Below the pieces are notes generated by a model. It was not told the origin of the DNA, searched no databases, and saw nothing but the letters and a program-made list of their open reading frames with translations. From Oscillospiraceae bacterium (GTDB lineage: Bacteria > Bacillota > Clostridia > Oscillospirales > Oscillospiraceae), in contig JAFSEW010000066.1 of the NCBI GenBank assembly GCA_017435525.1, positions 1-64,000 on the forward strand: a stretch of 64,000 bases of DNA. Direction: 5' to 3'. Position numbers and translations under genes: made by a program. Numbering within the stretch: the stretch's first letter is position 1; the number at the start of each line of letters is the position of its first letter. Of the stretch, positions 18,375 to 26,439 are shown piece after piece.

Positions 18375-19565
18375 TTACTGAGCAGTAAGAAGAGCCCGTG
18401 CTTTTCTTGCTACGATGATCTCTTCGTTGGTGTCTACAATGTAGACACGCACAGCGCTGTCGGCAGCAGAGATATCATCGCCGCCTTTGGCGTGGGCGTT
18501 CTTTTGCAGATCCAACTTGACACCCAGGCATTCCAGACCTTCCAGAGACTTGGCACGAACATCTGCACTGTTGCGGCCGATACCTCCGCCGAATACAATG
18601 GCATCCACGCCGCCCATTGCGGCAGTATAGGCGCCAATGTATTTCTTAATGCCATAGGCATAGGCTTTCACGGCGTTCAGGCAGTCCTCGTTACCCTGAT
18701 CGGCAGCTTCCTGAATATCCCGAAGGTCATTGGAAATACCGCCGGACATGCCATACAGACCGCTCTTGGTTTGCAGCATAGTCTTCACTTCCGCCAGATC
18801 CATGCCGCATTCTTCCACAAGATAGAAGATCACATAAGGATCCATATCGCCGATGCGGTTGTTCTGCAGAACACCGCACTGCAGGCTCATGCCCATAGTA
18901 GTGTCGATGCTGATGCCATTCTTGACTGCGCAAAGGCTGCCGCTGCCGCCTAAGTGACAACAGACCAGCTTCAGATCTTCACGCCCCATGGTTTTTGCGG
19001 TCCAGGTGGAGAGATACTCCAAGGAAGCACCGTGGAATCCATAACGGCGGATTGCGTGCTGCTTGCTCAACTCCAGGGGAATGGGATACAGGTAGGCTTC
19101 CGCAGGCATATTGGCATGGAAAGCAGTTTCAAAGGAGCCGATCAGCGGCGTGTTGGGCATAAGTGCCGCAAACTGCCGGATGGCGGCAATATAAGGAGGA
19201 TTGTGGGCGGGGGCTACAGAATTGAAATCAGCCATAGCCTGCAGCACATCTTCAGTCAAATATTGAACACCGGTGACGCCCTTTGCGTGCACAACCTTAA
19301 AGCCAACGCAGGAAATTTCCCTCAGATCCCGAATACATCCGTTCAGAAGATGCTCCAACATGGCACTGATGGCTTCCCTATGGGTGGGAAAAACAGCATC
19401 CTCCCGGAGACTTTCACCGGTCAGATGATTTTTATGATAGCTAAGGCTTTTGGCGGCACCCACCCGTTCTGCTCCGCCGGATGCGAGAACCTGCTCACCG
19501 GCATCCATATCAAATAGCTGATATTTCAAAGAGGTACTGCCAACATTGCAAATCAGAATATTCAT
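18375..19565 (-). CDS. Divergent acetate/propionate kinase family protein
   Basis: A 396-residue ASKHA-fold kinase resembling AckA (acetate + ATP to acetyl phosphate). Conserved are Asn7 in NVGSTSLKY, His178 in GFHGAS, His204 in HLGG, DTTMG near 221 and Arg237 with GDMDP. Several positions that define true acetate kinases differ. FDTAFH is FETAFH (Glu146 for the catalytic Asp), the Arg in HRVVHGGE is Lys90 with HAKG after it, HLGNG is HLGGS, and GIGEN is GIGRN (Arg331). The fold is sure, but acetate as substrate is not. No pta lies nearby. AGGAGA precedes the ATG; it sits 28 bp after trmO. Confidence 0.8.
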   Translation of the reverse strand: MNILICNVGSTSLKYQLFDMDAGEQVLASGGAERVGAAKSLSYHKNHLTGESLREDAVFPTHREAISAMLEHLLNGCIRDLREISCVGFKVVHAKGVTGVQYLTEDVLQAMADFNSVAPAHNPPYIAAIRQFAALMPNTPLIGSFETAFHANMPAEAYLYPIPLELSKQHAIRRYGFHGASLEYLSTWTAKTMGREDLKLVCCHLGGSGSLCAVKNGISIDTTMGMSLQCGVLQNNRIGDMDPYVIFYLVEECGMDLAEVKTMLQTKSGLYGMSGGISNDLRDIQEAADQGNEDCLNAVKAYAYGIKKYIGAYTAAMGGVDAIVFGGGIGRNSADVRAKSLEGLECLGVKLDLQKNAHAKGGDDISAADSAVRVYIVDTNEEIIVARKARALLTAQ

Positions 19566-19593
19566 AGCATCGTCTCCTGTATATAGTATAGAT

Positions 19594-20280
19594 TCAGAGG
19601 TCGTTTACCTCGATTACATGCAGTGTTTTACCTTCCACGCGGAAGCGAATATCCGCACCGGCAAAGGCTAATCCATAGATTCTGTCCGGAGAACGCTGAT
19701 AGGAGGGTCTGGGGTCGTGAGAAAGAACGGCAATGGCGGCATCCCGCTTGCCTTCGGGGATGCGGATCAGAAGCTCTGCCGGGAAGTCCACATCCAGAAT
19801 GAAATCTGCAGCGCTGTCCGTAAAGCCGCCTGTGGCATCTGTGCGGCAGTCAGAATAGGGGATATACGGCTTGATATCAAAGATGGGTGTGCCGTCCATC
19901 AGGTCAGCACCGGCCACATGCAATACCGTTCCGAAGGATTTGGTGTGCTCTACCTGCAGCAATTTCACACTGGACAGACCCAGATTGTTGGGACGGAAAG
20001 GGGAGCGGGTGGCGAATACACCAAGGCGTGTATTGCCCCCCAGTCTGGGAGGCCGCACGGTGGGAGACCATCCGCTGCGTACAGCCTCGGAAAATTGCCA
20101 GATCAGCCAAAGATGACTGAAATCTTCGATGCCCCGCAGGGCATCCGGATTCCGGAATTCCGGCTCAAACACAATGGTAGAATGAAGCTGCTCCACAAGG
20201 CTGCTTTGTCGGGGAATACCAAATTTTGTTGGGAAATCGCTCTTCATTCTGGCGATTACCTGGATCTGAACATCCTGCAT
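19594..20280 (-). CDS. trmO: tRNA (N6-threonylcarbamoyladenosine-37-N6)-methyltransferase TrmO
   Basis: Adds an N6-methyl group to t6A37 of certain tRNAs using S-adenosylmethionine. The 228-residue protein has the YaeB/TrmO signature: DFPTKFGIPRQSSLV near residue 12, EDFSHLWLIWQF near 51 and NLGLSSVKLL near 97, with TRSPFRPN before it. MDGTPIFDIKPYIPYSD near 127 completes the SAM-binding fold. ATG 20280 is chosen over the longer frame because AAAGGTG lies 10 bp upstream and the longer version would overlap znuB. It lies in line with metal-transport genes, with no obvious functional link. Confidence 0.92.
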   Translation of the reverse strand: MQDVQIQVIARMKSDFPTKFGIPRQSSLVEQLHSTIVFEPEFRNPDALRGIEDFSHLWLIWQFSEAVRSGWSPTVRPPRLGGNTRLGVFATRSPFRPNNLGLSSVKLLQVEHTKSFGTVLHVAGADLMDGTPIFDIKPYIPYSDCRTDATGGFTDSAADFILDVDFPAELLIRIPEGKRDAAIAVLSHDPRPSYQRSPDRIYGLAFAGADIRFRVEGKTLHVIEVNDL

Positions 20281-20281
20281 G

Positions 20282-21124
20282 TTAACCACGCACCTTTCTG
20301 CAAAGGAAACTGATTCCAAATTCAGCAGCAAGCACCAGGCAAATTGAGGCACCCGAAGATGCACCCAGATAATAAGAAAGAATCAGTCCACCGATTCCAC
20401 CGAACAGTGCAAACAGAACACATAAACCATGATATTGCATCTGATTTTTCGCAACATTTCTTGCTGCAGCACCGGGGAGAACCAGCAGGGAATTCAGAAT
20501 CAGCAAACCTACCCAGGAAATTGATAATGTGACAACAACGGCAATAACCGCGGTAAAAACACCTTGGGCCAGTGCAACGGGAATACCACGGGAGGAAGCT
20601 AACTGCGGATGAATAGCTGAAAGAATCAGTCGGTTTCCGGCAAAGCACCAGAATATAACAATGGCCAGAAGGGTAATCCCCAGCAGACCGATCTGTGCGG
20701 GTGTGATGGAAAGAACATCGCCGATGAGGTAGCGATTGTATTTTGCAAAGCTGCCGCCGCCAAGGGTTGCAATGAAAATGCCAACGGCCACAGCAGTGCT
20801 GGAAAAGACGCCGATGATGGTATCCGCAGTCTGGTTGGAACGGCTGCGCACATAACTAAATAAAACGGAAAAAGCCAGCGCAAACAGAACAGCCACCCAT
20901 GTAGGTGCTGCAACGCCGCAGATGCATCCGATAGCGATGCCTGTAAAGGCGCTGTGCCCCAGTGCATCGGAGAAGAAACTCATTCTGCCAGTAACAATCA
21001 TGGTAGAACAGAGGCCGAACAGCGGCGACATTAAGATGATAGCCAAAAGCGCATTTGCCATAAACTTCCAGTGAAATATGGAAAATGGAAGCTCATCAAG
21101 CAGAGAATACCACAGTTCCATCAT
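20282..21124 (-). CDS. znuB: Zn/Mn-type ABC transporter permease (ZnuB family)
   Basis: A 280-residue membrane subunit of an ABC-3 family metal importer with about eight hydrophobic helices. SFFSDALGHSAFTGIAIG near residue 50 is the conserved family segment, and ISWVGLLILNSLLVLPGAAA near 205 is the second. It overlaps the ATPase gene by 4 bp and ends 1 bp before trmO. It would form the channel used by the ATPase and the His-rich binding protein next door. Zinc is the likely metal, by inference from that protein; manganese cannot be excluded. Confidence 0.88.
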   Translation of the reverse strand: MMELWYSLLDELPFSIFHWKFMANALLAIILMSPLFGLCSTMIVTGRMSFFSDALGHSAFTGIAIGCICGVAAPTWVAVLFALAFSVLFSYVRSRSNQTADTIIGVFSSTAVAVGIFIATLGGGSFAKYNRYLIGDVLSITPAQIGLLGITLLAIVIFWCFAGNRLILSAIHPQLASSRGIPVALAQGVFTAVIAVVVTLSISWVGLLILNSLLVLPGAAARNVAKNQMQYHGLCVLFALFGGIGGLILSYYLGASSGASICLVLAAEFGISFLCRKVRG

Positions 21125-21876
21125 TGCTGTGCTCCTTTCCGATAGAAGATTCTGAAAAATGCGTCTCCGGAGAGAACGGCTTCCGGCGTTCCCTGATCAA
21201 TAACACAGCCGTCGATCAAAACAACCTGGTCAGCATAACGGGAAAGCAGACCGAAATCGTGTGTGGTCATTAAAATAGAAAGGTCATAGGTATGACGGAT
21301 TTCATCCAGCATATCCATAAGCTCTGTGTTGCCTGTGGTATCAACACCGGACAGGGGTTCGTCAAGGATCAGAATATTCGGCATCGGTTCCAGCGCCAAA
21401 GCCAGAAGTACCCGCTGCAACTCACCACCGGATAAAGTACCAATGCGCTTATCAATGAGATCTGTGCCATGCACCCGTGCAAGGCACTCCAGGACTTTCT
21501 GCCGCATGGCCTTCCCTAAACCAAGAAAAGCAGGCCGTTTGGACATGCAGCAGGCAAACAAGTCAGCAACACTAACCGGATCGCTGGGATCAAATGCGGG
21601 ACTTTGGGGCACATAGCCGATTCGGGGTGCTCTTCTGTGCCGGATACCGGGAGCAGAAAAAGCGATGACACCGTCATATTCCCGCTGGCCTAAGATTGCC
21701 TTTAAAACGGTGCTTTTGCCGGCACCGTTGGGGCCAATCAAAGCAACCATCTCACCGCAGTGGACATGCATGGTGATATCTGAAACAATATAGTCATTGC
21801 CTGCTTTTACACTTACATTTTGCAGGCGCAGACAGCATGCGCTATTGCAGCCTTTGCCGTGAGGAATTGGACTCAT
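21121..21876 (-). CDS. znuC: Metal ABC transporter ATP-binding protein (ZnuC family)
   Basis: The 251-residue ATPase of the importer. Walker A is GPNGAGKST near residue 48, the signature motif LSGGELQRV lies near 148, Walker B is ILILDEP near 167 and the switch His is in MTTHDFG near 204. A Cys-containing N-terminal extension (residues 1-15) precedes the domain; its relevance is unknown. It overlaps the binding-protein gene and the permease gene by 4 bp each, so all three are tightly coupled. Confidence 0.9.
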   Translation of the reverse strand: MSPIPHGKGCNSACCLRLQNVSVKAGNDYIVSDITMHVHCGEMVALIGPNGAGKSTVLKAILGQREYDGVIAFSAPGIRHRRAPRIGYVPQSPAFDPSDPVSVADLFACCMSKRPAFLGLGKAMRQKVLECLARVHGTDLIDKRIGTLSGGELQRVLLALALEPMPNILILDEPLSGVDTTGNTELMDMLDEIRHTYDLSILMTTHDFGLLSRYADQVVLIDGCVIDQGTPEAVLSGDAFFRIFYRKGAQQ

Positions 21877-22760
21877 TGAAGCGCCTCCCGTAATGTGTTG
21901 ATGTTGTGATACATGGCAGCAAAATAACTGTCACCGGACATAGCCATATCCAGCGAATATGCAGGCAAGCCGGTTTCGGCTGTAATGATATTGGCAGCCG
22001 ATGCTGACCCGCTGCGTTCCGTAAAGATTGCGGGAAGGCTGTGGGTTTGTGCCAGCTGAATCAAATGCTTCAATTGTGCGGCAGAGGCCTCACTGCCGGA
22101 TTCTTCTTCCACAGCCTCCAGAATATGCAAGTCGAAGCTGTCAGCCAGATAAGAAAATCCGTCATGGAATGTTATCAGCTGACGGCAATGGAGATCCTGC
22201 AAGGCTTCTTCTCCGTAGGATTGCAAAGAATCCAGCTCGGCAAGAAGCGCAACCAGATTGGTATCAAAGTGTGCGGTATACTCCGGATACAGTTGCGTAA
22301 GACTGCGACAGATATTTTCAGCCATGGTCTTTGCGTATTTGGGAGACAGCCAGATGTGTGGGTCTCCCGCGTCCGTATGTTCGTGGTGGTGATCATGGTG
22401 GTGATCATGGTGGTGATGCTCCGCGTGGAGAAGTGAAACACCCTGTGATGCATCGATAATGTTTTTGGCACCTGCCAAGGCATCATCCAGAAAGTCTTCC
22501 AGGCCTGCACCGGATATCACAACAGCCTGTGCGTTTTCAATTGCCAGCATTTGATTGACCTGAAGGGTATAGTCATGCAGGCAGGATACGCTCTCTGTGA
22601 TCAAACGGGTAACGGTAAGATTGGTTCCCTGACAAAGCCGCGATGTAAATTCATATACAGGCAGCGTTGTTGCCACAAGATCCGCGGAATGATCGGGAGT
22701 ACAGCCGGAGAGCCAGCTGATCAGCAATATAAATATAAGAAAAAAAGCCAGGTGTTTCAT
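21873..22760 (-). CDS. znuA: Zinc-type ABC transporter substrate-binding lipoprotein (ZnuA family)
   Basis: A 295-residue metal-binding protein anchored outside the membrane. It begins with a hydrophobic signal and the lipobox LSGC (Cys at about 19). The cluster A-I fold is marked by TTLPVYEFTSRL near 32 and DPHIWLSPKYA near 130. Between them lies a His-rich loop (EHHHHDHHHDHHHEH, residues 114-128), typical of zinc-specific members, where it is thought to collect zinc. First gene of a minus-strand transcript running through znuC, znuB and trmO and probably to the kinase and MATE genes. RBS GGAAG. Confidence 0.9.
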   Translation of the reverse strand: MKHLAFFLIFILLISWLSGCTPDHSADLVATTLPVYEFTSRLCQGTNLTVTRLITESVSCLHDYTLQVNQMLAIENAQAVVISGAGLEDFLDDALAGAKNIIDASQGVSLLHAEHHHHDHHHDHHHEHTDAGDPHIWLSPKYAKTMAENICRSLTQLYPEYTAHFDTNLVALLAELDSLQSYGEEALQDLHCRQLITFHDGFSYLADSFDLHILEAVEEESGSEASAAQLKHLIQLAQTHSLPAIFTERSGSASAANIITAETGLPAYSLDMAMSGDSYFAAMYHNINTLREALQ

Positions 22761-22808
22761 GGGTCACTTCCATAGGTTTCTAGTGAAAAGAGATGGTGGG
22801 CAGAATAC

Positions 22809-22837
22809 CACATATATATCATATCATAGAATGTCAA
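22809..22837 (-). promoter_or_regulatory. Putative znuA promoter
   Basis: A perfect TTGACA (22837-22832) is followed 17 bp later by a weak TATGTG (22814-22809); nearby AT repeats offer other -10 choices. I found no clear Zur-box palindrome. The -35 abuts the U-tract of the upstream terminator. Confidence 0.5.
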
Positions 22838-22864
22838 GAAAAAGCGGCTGCAAATTGCAGCCGC
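22838..22864 (-). terminator. Terminator of the 76-residue orphan gene
   Basis: On the minus strand GCGGCTGCA pairs perfectly with TGCAGCCGC around a 3-base loop and runs into TTTTTC. It lies 18 bp after the orphan gene's stop. Confidence 0.85.
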
Positions 22865-22881
22865 CAAAGATGTACCGTTTA

Positions 22882-23112
22882 TTAGTGCGTTTCCAACCAA
22901 GCGTTGACCTTGGTCTTTGCCAGACGCTGAATATCCTCATTGGGATACTGGGATGCTTCACCACCGCACACATAGACAAAGTACAGACCGCCGGGAGTCT
23001 GGTACAGAGTTTCTTCATAGCCGGCGGGATCACCGAAATAACCGGAAACAAACTTCTTGATCAGGGTAGCGGTTTCGGTATCGTACTCCTTTTTGCAGAT
23101 GATCTTCTTCAT
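22882..23112 (-). CDS. Small protein of unknown function (76 residues)
   Basis: A short, slightly hydrophilic protein that I recognise only as a recurrent Firmicute family, with the pattern 'KKII...YDTETA' followed by 'Y.ETLY.T..G.YF.Y..GG..S.Y'. Here these are residues 1-13 and 32-55. It has three Cys but no zinc-finger spacing, no signal peptide and no membrane segment. It forms its own transcription unit, with a strong promoter, an AAGGAGG site 8 bp before the ATG, and its own terminator. That supports a real and well-expressed gene. No function can be assigned. Confidence 0.75.
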   Translation of the reverse strand: MKKIICKKEYDTETATLIKKFVSGYFGDPAGYEETLYQTPGGLYFVYVCGGEASQYPNEDIQRLAKTKVNAWLETH

Positions 23113-23149
23113 CGGATGTACCTCCTTTCCAGAAAATGCGAACTACGCT

Positions 23150-23177
23150 ATTATACACATATGACTGAAAATGTCAA
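23150..23177 (-). promoter_or_regulatory. Promoter of the 76-residue orphan gene
   Basis: Minus-strand TTGACA (23177-23172), a 16-bp spacer and TATAAT (23155-23150), both perfect matches, with TG two bases before the -10. Confidence 0.88.
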
Positions 23178-23221
23178 GACTTTTCCATAATTTACAAGTG
23201 AAATACCAATGTTTTCTGTGA

Positions 23222-23250
23222 TTGCGTGAAGAAAAAGTCTGTGCTATACT
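23222..23250 (+). promoter_or_regulatory. Promoter of the GNAT gene
   Basis: TTGCGT (23222-23227), a 17-bp spacer and TATACT (23245-23250), with an extended -10 TGC just before it. Confidence 0.75.
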
Positions 23251-23270
23251 AAAGAGCAGAGGTGATTGGC

Positions 23271-23924
23271 ATGAAGGACATTCCAGTGTTTACAACGCAG
23301 AACGGTGTTGCCAGCCTGATTCTGCAGGAGATTCCCGCACAAGGATGCGCGTACATTCGGCTCCAGGCTACATTGTCGCCGGAACAGTTGCTGGCTGAGT
23401 GTATAGCTTTTTGCACAATGGTCGGCGCGACCCGAATTTATGCAACGGGAAATGAAGTTCTGGAAAGCAAGCCGCTGTATACTGCAATATGGGAAATGGC
23501 GTGCCTGAAAGATTCCCTGGAAGATACAGATGCCTTTCTGTGGCCGGTGCAGCATGAAACGCTGGATACTTTTCGAAACTGCTATAATCAAAAAATCCAG
23601 GATGTTCCCAACGCTGCCTGGATGACGGAGAAAGAAGCAAAGAGAATCGTGGACGCAGGGGAAGGATATTTTGTCCACAGGGCAGGCGCGTGCCTGGGTA
23701 TCGGCATTGTGCGGGGCAGCGAAATTGCTTTTGTTGCATCTGTGCAAAAAGGCGCGGGCAGTACAGTTGTTCGGACACTTGCTCACGCCATTGAAGATAC
23801 ACGCGTAACGCTGCAGGTTGCTTCTGCAAATGAAAAAGCGGTATCCCTGTATGAAAGACTGGGATTTCTGAAGACGCGGGAGATATCCCGATGGTACCGT
23901 GTTTTCGAACAGTCAGAAGGGTAA
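23271..23924 (+). CDS. GNAT family N-acetyltransferase
   Basis: 217 residues. The C-terminal third has the acetyl-CoA-binding signature of the GNAT fold: LQVASANEKAVSLYERLGF near 184-202. The N-terminal part is poorly conserved and I cannot name the substrate. ATG 23271 is preferred to GTG 23262 because GAGGTG lies 6 bp upstream. The gene has its own promoter and stands between the orphan gene (divergent) and scpA, which also has its own promoter. Confidence 0.75.
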   Translation: MKDIPVFTTQNGVASLILQEIPAQGCAYIRLQATLSPEQLLAECIAFCTMVGATRIYATGNEVLESKPLYTAIWEMACLKDSLEDTDAFLWPVQHETLDTFRNCYNQKIQDVPNAAWMTEKEAKRIVDAGEGYFVHRAGACLGIGIVRGSEIAFVASVQKGAGSTVVRTLAHAIEDTRVTLQVASANEKAVSLYERLGFLKTREISRWYRVFEQSEG

Positions 23925-23936
23925 AGGATTCCATGC

Positions 23937-23965
23937 TTGCATCTTTCACCTGAGCATGTTATAAT
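23937..23965 (+). promoter_or_regulatory. Promoter of the scpA-scpB operon
   Basis: TTGCAT (23937-23942), a 17-bp spacer and TATAAT (23960-23965), with an extended -10 TG. It overlaps the end of the GNAT transcript region. Confidence 0.85.
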
Positions 23966-24002
23966 CAACCAAAATATGGTCTAAAATGTTTGGAGAATGA
24001 TT

Positions 24003-24803
24003 ATGTCGGAACCCAGATATCATCTGGAGGGTATTGTCCGCACCCGGGATGCGGGAGTGGAAGATTTTGAGGGGCCTCTGGATGTTATTTTCCTGTTACT
24101 AAGCAAGAATAAAATTGAAATCCAGGATGTGTCCATTACGGCTATTCTAGAGCAGTATCTGAACTACCTGGATACGATGAAACGCCTGGATATGGAAATC
24201 GCCAGCGAATTCATTACAATGGCAAGCCACCTGATGCTGATCAAGACAAAGATGCTCTTGTCTGAAGCCGAACGGCAGGAAGCACAGTCTGAACTGGATG
24301 TCCTGCGTAAAAGCCTGTTGGAGCGCCAGCAGAAAGAAGCGATTGAGCAGATTCGTGTAGCAGTTAGTTATTTGGAACCGCGCAACGAAATTGGCAGATG
24401 CATATTCACAAAGCAGCCAGAACCGCTGAAACGGGATCGAACATATCAATACCGTCACACGCCGGAGGATCTGCTTCGGGCTTTGGATGATATCGCGCAG
24501 CGCAATCAGCGCCAATTGCCGCCGCCTGCGGTGAATTTCCAGGGTATTGTTGGCAAAGAGCCGTATCCTGTTACAAAAAAAGCCAGATATCTGGTGCGCA
24601 TGCTGATTATGCGCGGTGTTGAACGGTTGAAGAATTTGTTTAAAGGAAACCGAAGCAGATCGGAGATTGTGGCAACGTTTATCGCAATTTTGGAGCTTTG
24701 TAAGACAGGCTCTGCGTCACTGGAAGATGATATTAACGGAGATAATCCCAATGTGCGTCTGATTCGAACACCTGATGAGGAGGAGAGCTATGGAGCAAAC
24801 TGA
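24003..24803 (+). CDS. scpA: Segregation and condensation protein A
   Basis: Kleisin subunit of the SMC-ScpAB condensin that compacts and separates chromosomes. 266 residues. The N-terminal EDFEGPLDVIFLLLSKNKIEI segment is the SMC neck-binding helix region typical of ScpA. The C-terminal winged helix includes SRSEIVATFIAILEL. ATG 24003 is 7 bp from GGAG, whereas the ATG at 23997 is too close to it. scpB overlaps its end by 14 bp, as in most Firmicutes. Confidence 0.95.
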   Translation: MSEPRYHLEGIVRTRDAGVEDFEGPLDVIFLLLSKNKIEIQDVSITAILEQYLNYLDTMKRLDMEIASEFITMASHLMLIKTKMLLSEAERQEAQSELDVLRKSLLERQQKEAIEQIRVAVSYLEPRNEIGRCIFTKQPEPLKRDRTYQYRHTPEDLLRALDDIAQRNQRQLPPPAVNFQGIVGKEPYPVTKKARYLVRMLIMRGVERLKNLFKGNRSRSEIVATFIAILELCKTGSASLEDDINGDNPNVRLIRTPDEEESYGAN

Positions 24804-25356
24804 ATTACAGCGGGCGATTGAAGCGATCCTCTTTGCAGCAGGTGAGCCTGTAGAGGCAGCCCGTATGGCTGCAACGCTGGAAACGGATGAGAATGAAATT
24901 TGCTTGGCTGCGGATGCCATGGCCGACCAGTGGGCATTTCAGCGCAGAGGTATACGAATCGTAAAGCTGGAAGATGCTTACCAGATGGTCTCTTCCGGTG
25001 AAATGGCAGACTATGTAACAAAAACGCTGGAAACCCGGAAGCCACCGAAGCTTTCCTCTTCTCAACTGGAGACCCTTACCATTATTGCGTATTATCAGCC
25101 GGCTACCAAGGCGATGGTTGAAAAAATCCGCGGTGTAGATTCTTCGTATTCTGTTGGCGCGCTGTTGAATAAAAAGCTGATTGAAGAATCCGGGCGTCTG
25201 GATGTGCCCGGCAGACCGATCCTTTATAGGACAACGCCTGGTTTCCTGCGTACATTCGGCCTGAAAACATTGGAGGAACTCCCTGAAATTGAAAAGGTAA
25301 GTTTTGGAGAGCCGACAGAGGAAATGGTACAGGAAGTGATTCAGGAGGGAGACTGA
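24790..25356 (+). CDS. scpB: Segregation and condensation protein B
   Basis: The partner of ScpA in condensin, built of two winged-helix domains. 188 residues. LQRAIEAILFAAGEPV at the start and LSSSQLETLTIIAYYQPATKAMVEKIRGVDSS, beginning near residue 83 and ending in the second domain, are the family signatures. ATG 24790 follows AGGAGGAG by 5 bp; an upstream in-frame ATG overlaps that ribosome site and was rejected. It ends one base into the next gene. Confidence 0.95.
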   Translation: MEQTELQRAIEAILFAAGEPVEAARMAATLETDENEICLAADAMADQWAFQRRGIRIVKLEDAYQMVSSGEMADYVTKTLETRKPPKLSSSQLETLTIIAYYQPATKAMVEKIRGVDSSYSVGALLNKKLIEESGRLDVPGRPILYRTTPGFLRTFGLKTLEELPEIEKVSFGEPTEEMVQEVIQEGD

Positions 25357-26000
25357 TGGGCTGGCTTATTACGCTGGGTATCCTGGCTCTGCTTGCAGGA
25401 ATGCCTCTGGGCATCAGCGTATGCTATGATAGCGCAGGCGTTCTGGTAAAGGTGATTGCCGGCTTCCTGCGGATACAGGTGGTACCATCTAAAAGCAAAT
25501 CCGGGAAAAAAGATAAGAAGGAAAAGAATACGAAATCCGGTGCAACGGAGAAAAAAGCGGTTAAACAAACCAAAGCCCAAAAGAAAGAGGCTGCTGAAGA
25601 AAGCACAGTCAAAAAGGGCGGCAGTGCGATGGATTTCATGCCGCTGGTGCGGTTGGCACTGGAGTTTCTGGGGACATTTACCAGAAAACTTCGGATAAAC
25701 CGAATGGAACTGCGGATTGTGTTGGCCGGTGATGATCCCTGCGATTTGGCTGTCAACTATGGCAAGGCATGGACCGCGTTAGGAAATCTCTGGCCGCGCC
25801 TGGAAGAAGTGTTTGTGATCCGGAAACGGGATGTAGAGGTACAATGCGATTTTGAAGGAACGCAAACGCTTGTTACAGCCAGAGTGGATATTTCCATAAC
25901 CCTTGGCAGACTCATGTCCCTCCTGGTGTGCTACGGCATTCGTGCGTTGAGACAATATATGAAAATTACCGACAAAAGAAAAGGCGGTGCAGCAATATGA
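25356..26000 (+). CDS. DUF2953 domain membrane protein
   Basis: 214 residues. A hydrophobic N-terminal segment (about 1-18) is followed by a Lys-rich linker (about 48-88) and a compact C-terminal domain with GDDPCDLAVNYGKAWTALGNLWP near 128-150. This matches DUF2953 proteins, which in spore formers accompany gerW/ytfJ. It overlaps scpB by 1 bp and gerW by 4 bp (ATGA), so the genes are coupled. The function is unknown; a sporulation link is inferred from the neighbour. Confidence 0.8.
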   Translation: MGWLITLGILALLAGMPLGISVCYDSAGVLVKVIAGFLRIQVVPSKSKSGKKDKKEKNTKSGATEKKAVKQTKAQKKEAAEESTVKKGGSAMDFMPLVRLALEFLGTFTRKLRINRMELRIVLAGDDPCDLAVNYGKAWTALGNLWPRLEEVFVIRKRDVEVQCDFEGTQTLVTARVDISITLGRLMSLLVCYGIRALRQYMKITDKRKGGAAI

Positions 26001-26389
26001 GCAATTCCCTTCCCAATATGTTGGAGAACACCATTGCAAAGATTCGCGATATGGTGGATGTAAATTCCGTTGTGGGGGAACCCATTACAACCCCTGACGG
26101 CGTGACAATCATTCCTGTGTCCAAAGTCAGTGTGGGCTTTGGCGGCGGCGGTTCTGACTTCGTTTCGAAAAATGCCAACAAGCAGGAGAATCCCTTTGGC
26201 GGCGGTGCAGGCGGCGGCGTGAAAATCACACCCATTGCATTTCTGATTGTTAAGGATGGCTCCGTACGGATGCTTCCTGTGGCAGCTCCCGCCAATACCA
26301 CTGCTGACCGCTTGGTGGAAATGGTGCCTGATGTTCTGGACAAGGTTTCCAGCTTTATTGACAGCCATACCAAGCACAACGAAGCATAA
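25997..26389 (+). CDS. gerW: GerW/YtfJ family sporulation protein
   Basis: 130 residues. The family is defined by VVGEPITTPDGVTIIPVSKVSVGFGGGG near residues 24-51 and a Gly-rich turn, followed by VKITPIAFLIVKDGSVRMLPV. In Bacillus subtilis YtfJ/GerW is a forespore protein needed for proper germination. The ATG is inside the previous stop (ATGA). Its presence is one of the better signs that the host forms spores. Confidence 0.9.
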   Translation: MSNSLPNMLENTIAKIRDMVDVNSVVGEPITTPDGVTIIPVSKVSVGFGGGGSDFVSKNANKQENPFGGGAGGGVKITPIAFLIVKDGSVRMLPVAAPANTTADRLVEMVPDVLDKVSSFIDSHTKHNEA

Positions 26390-26439
26390 GAAGCGGAATA
26401 AATCACGATCCCTTGGAAAAACTATTCCGGGGTGAGGAA

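Noticed and set aside
22381..22430. Repeated GTGGTGATCATG units resembling a short tandem repeat or CRISPR
   Set aside because: They encode the His-rich metal loop of the zinc-binding protein; no spacers are present.
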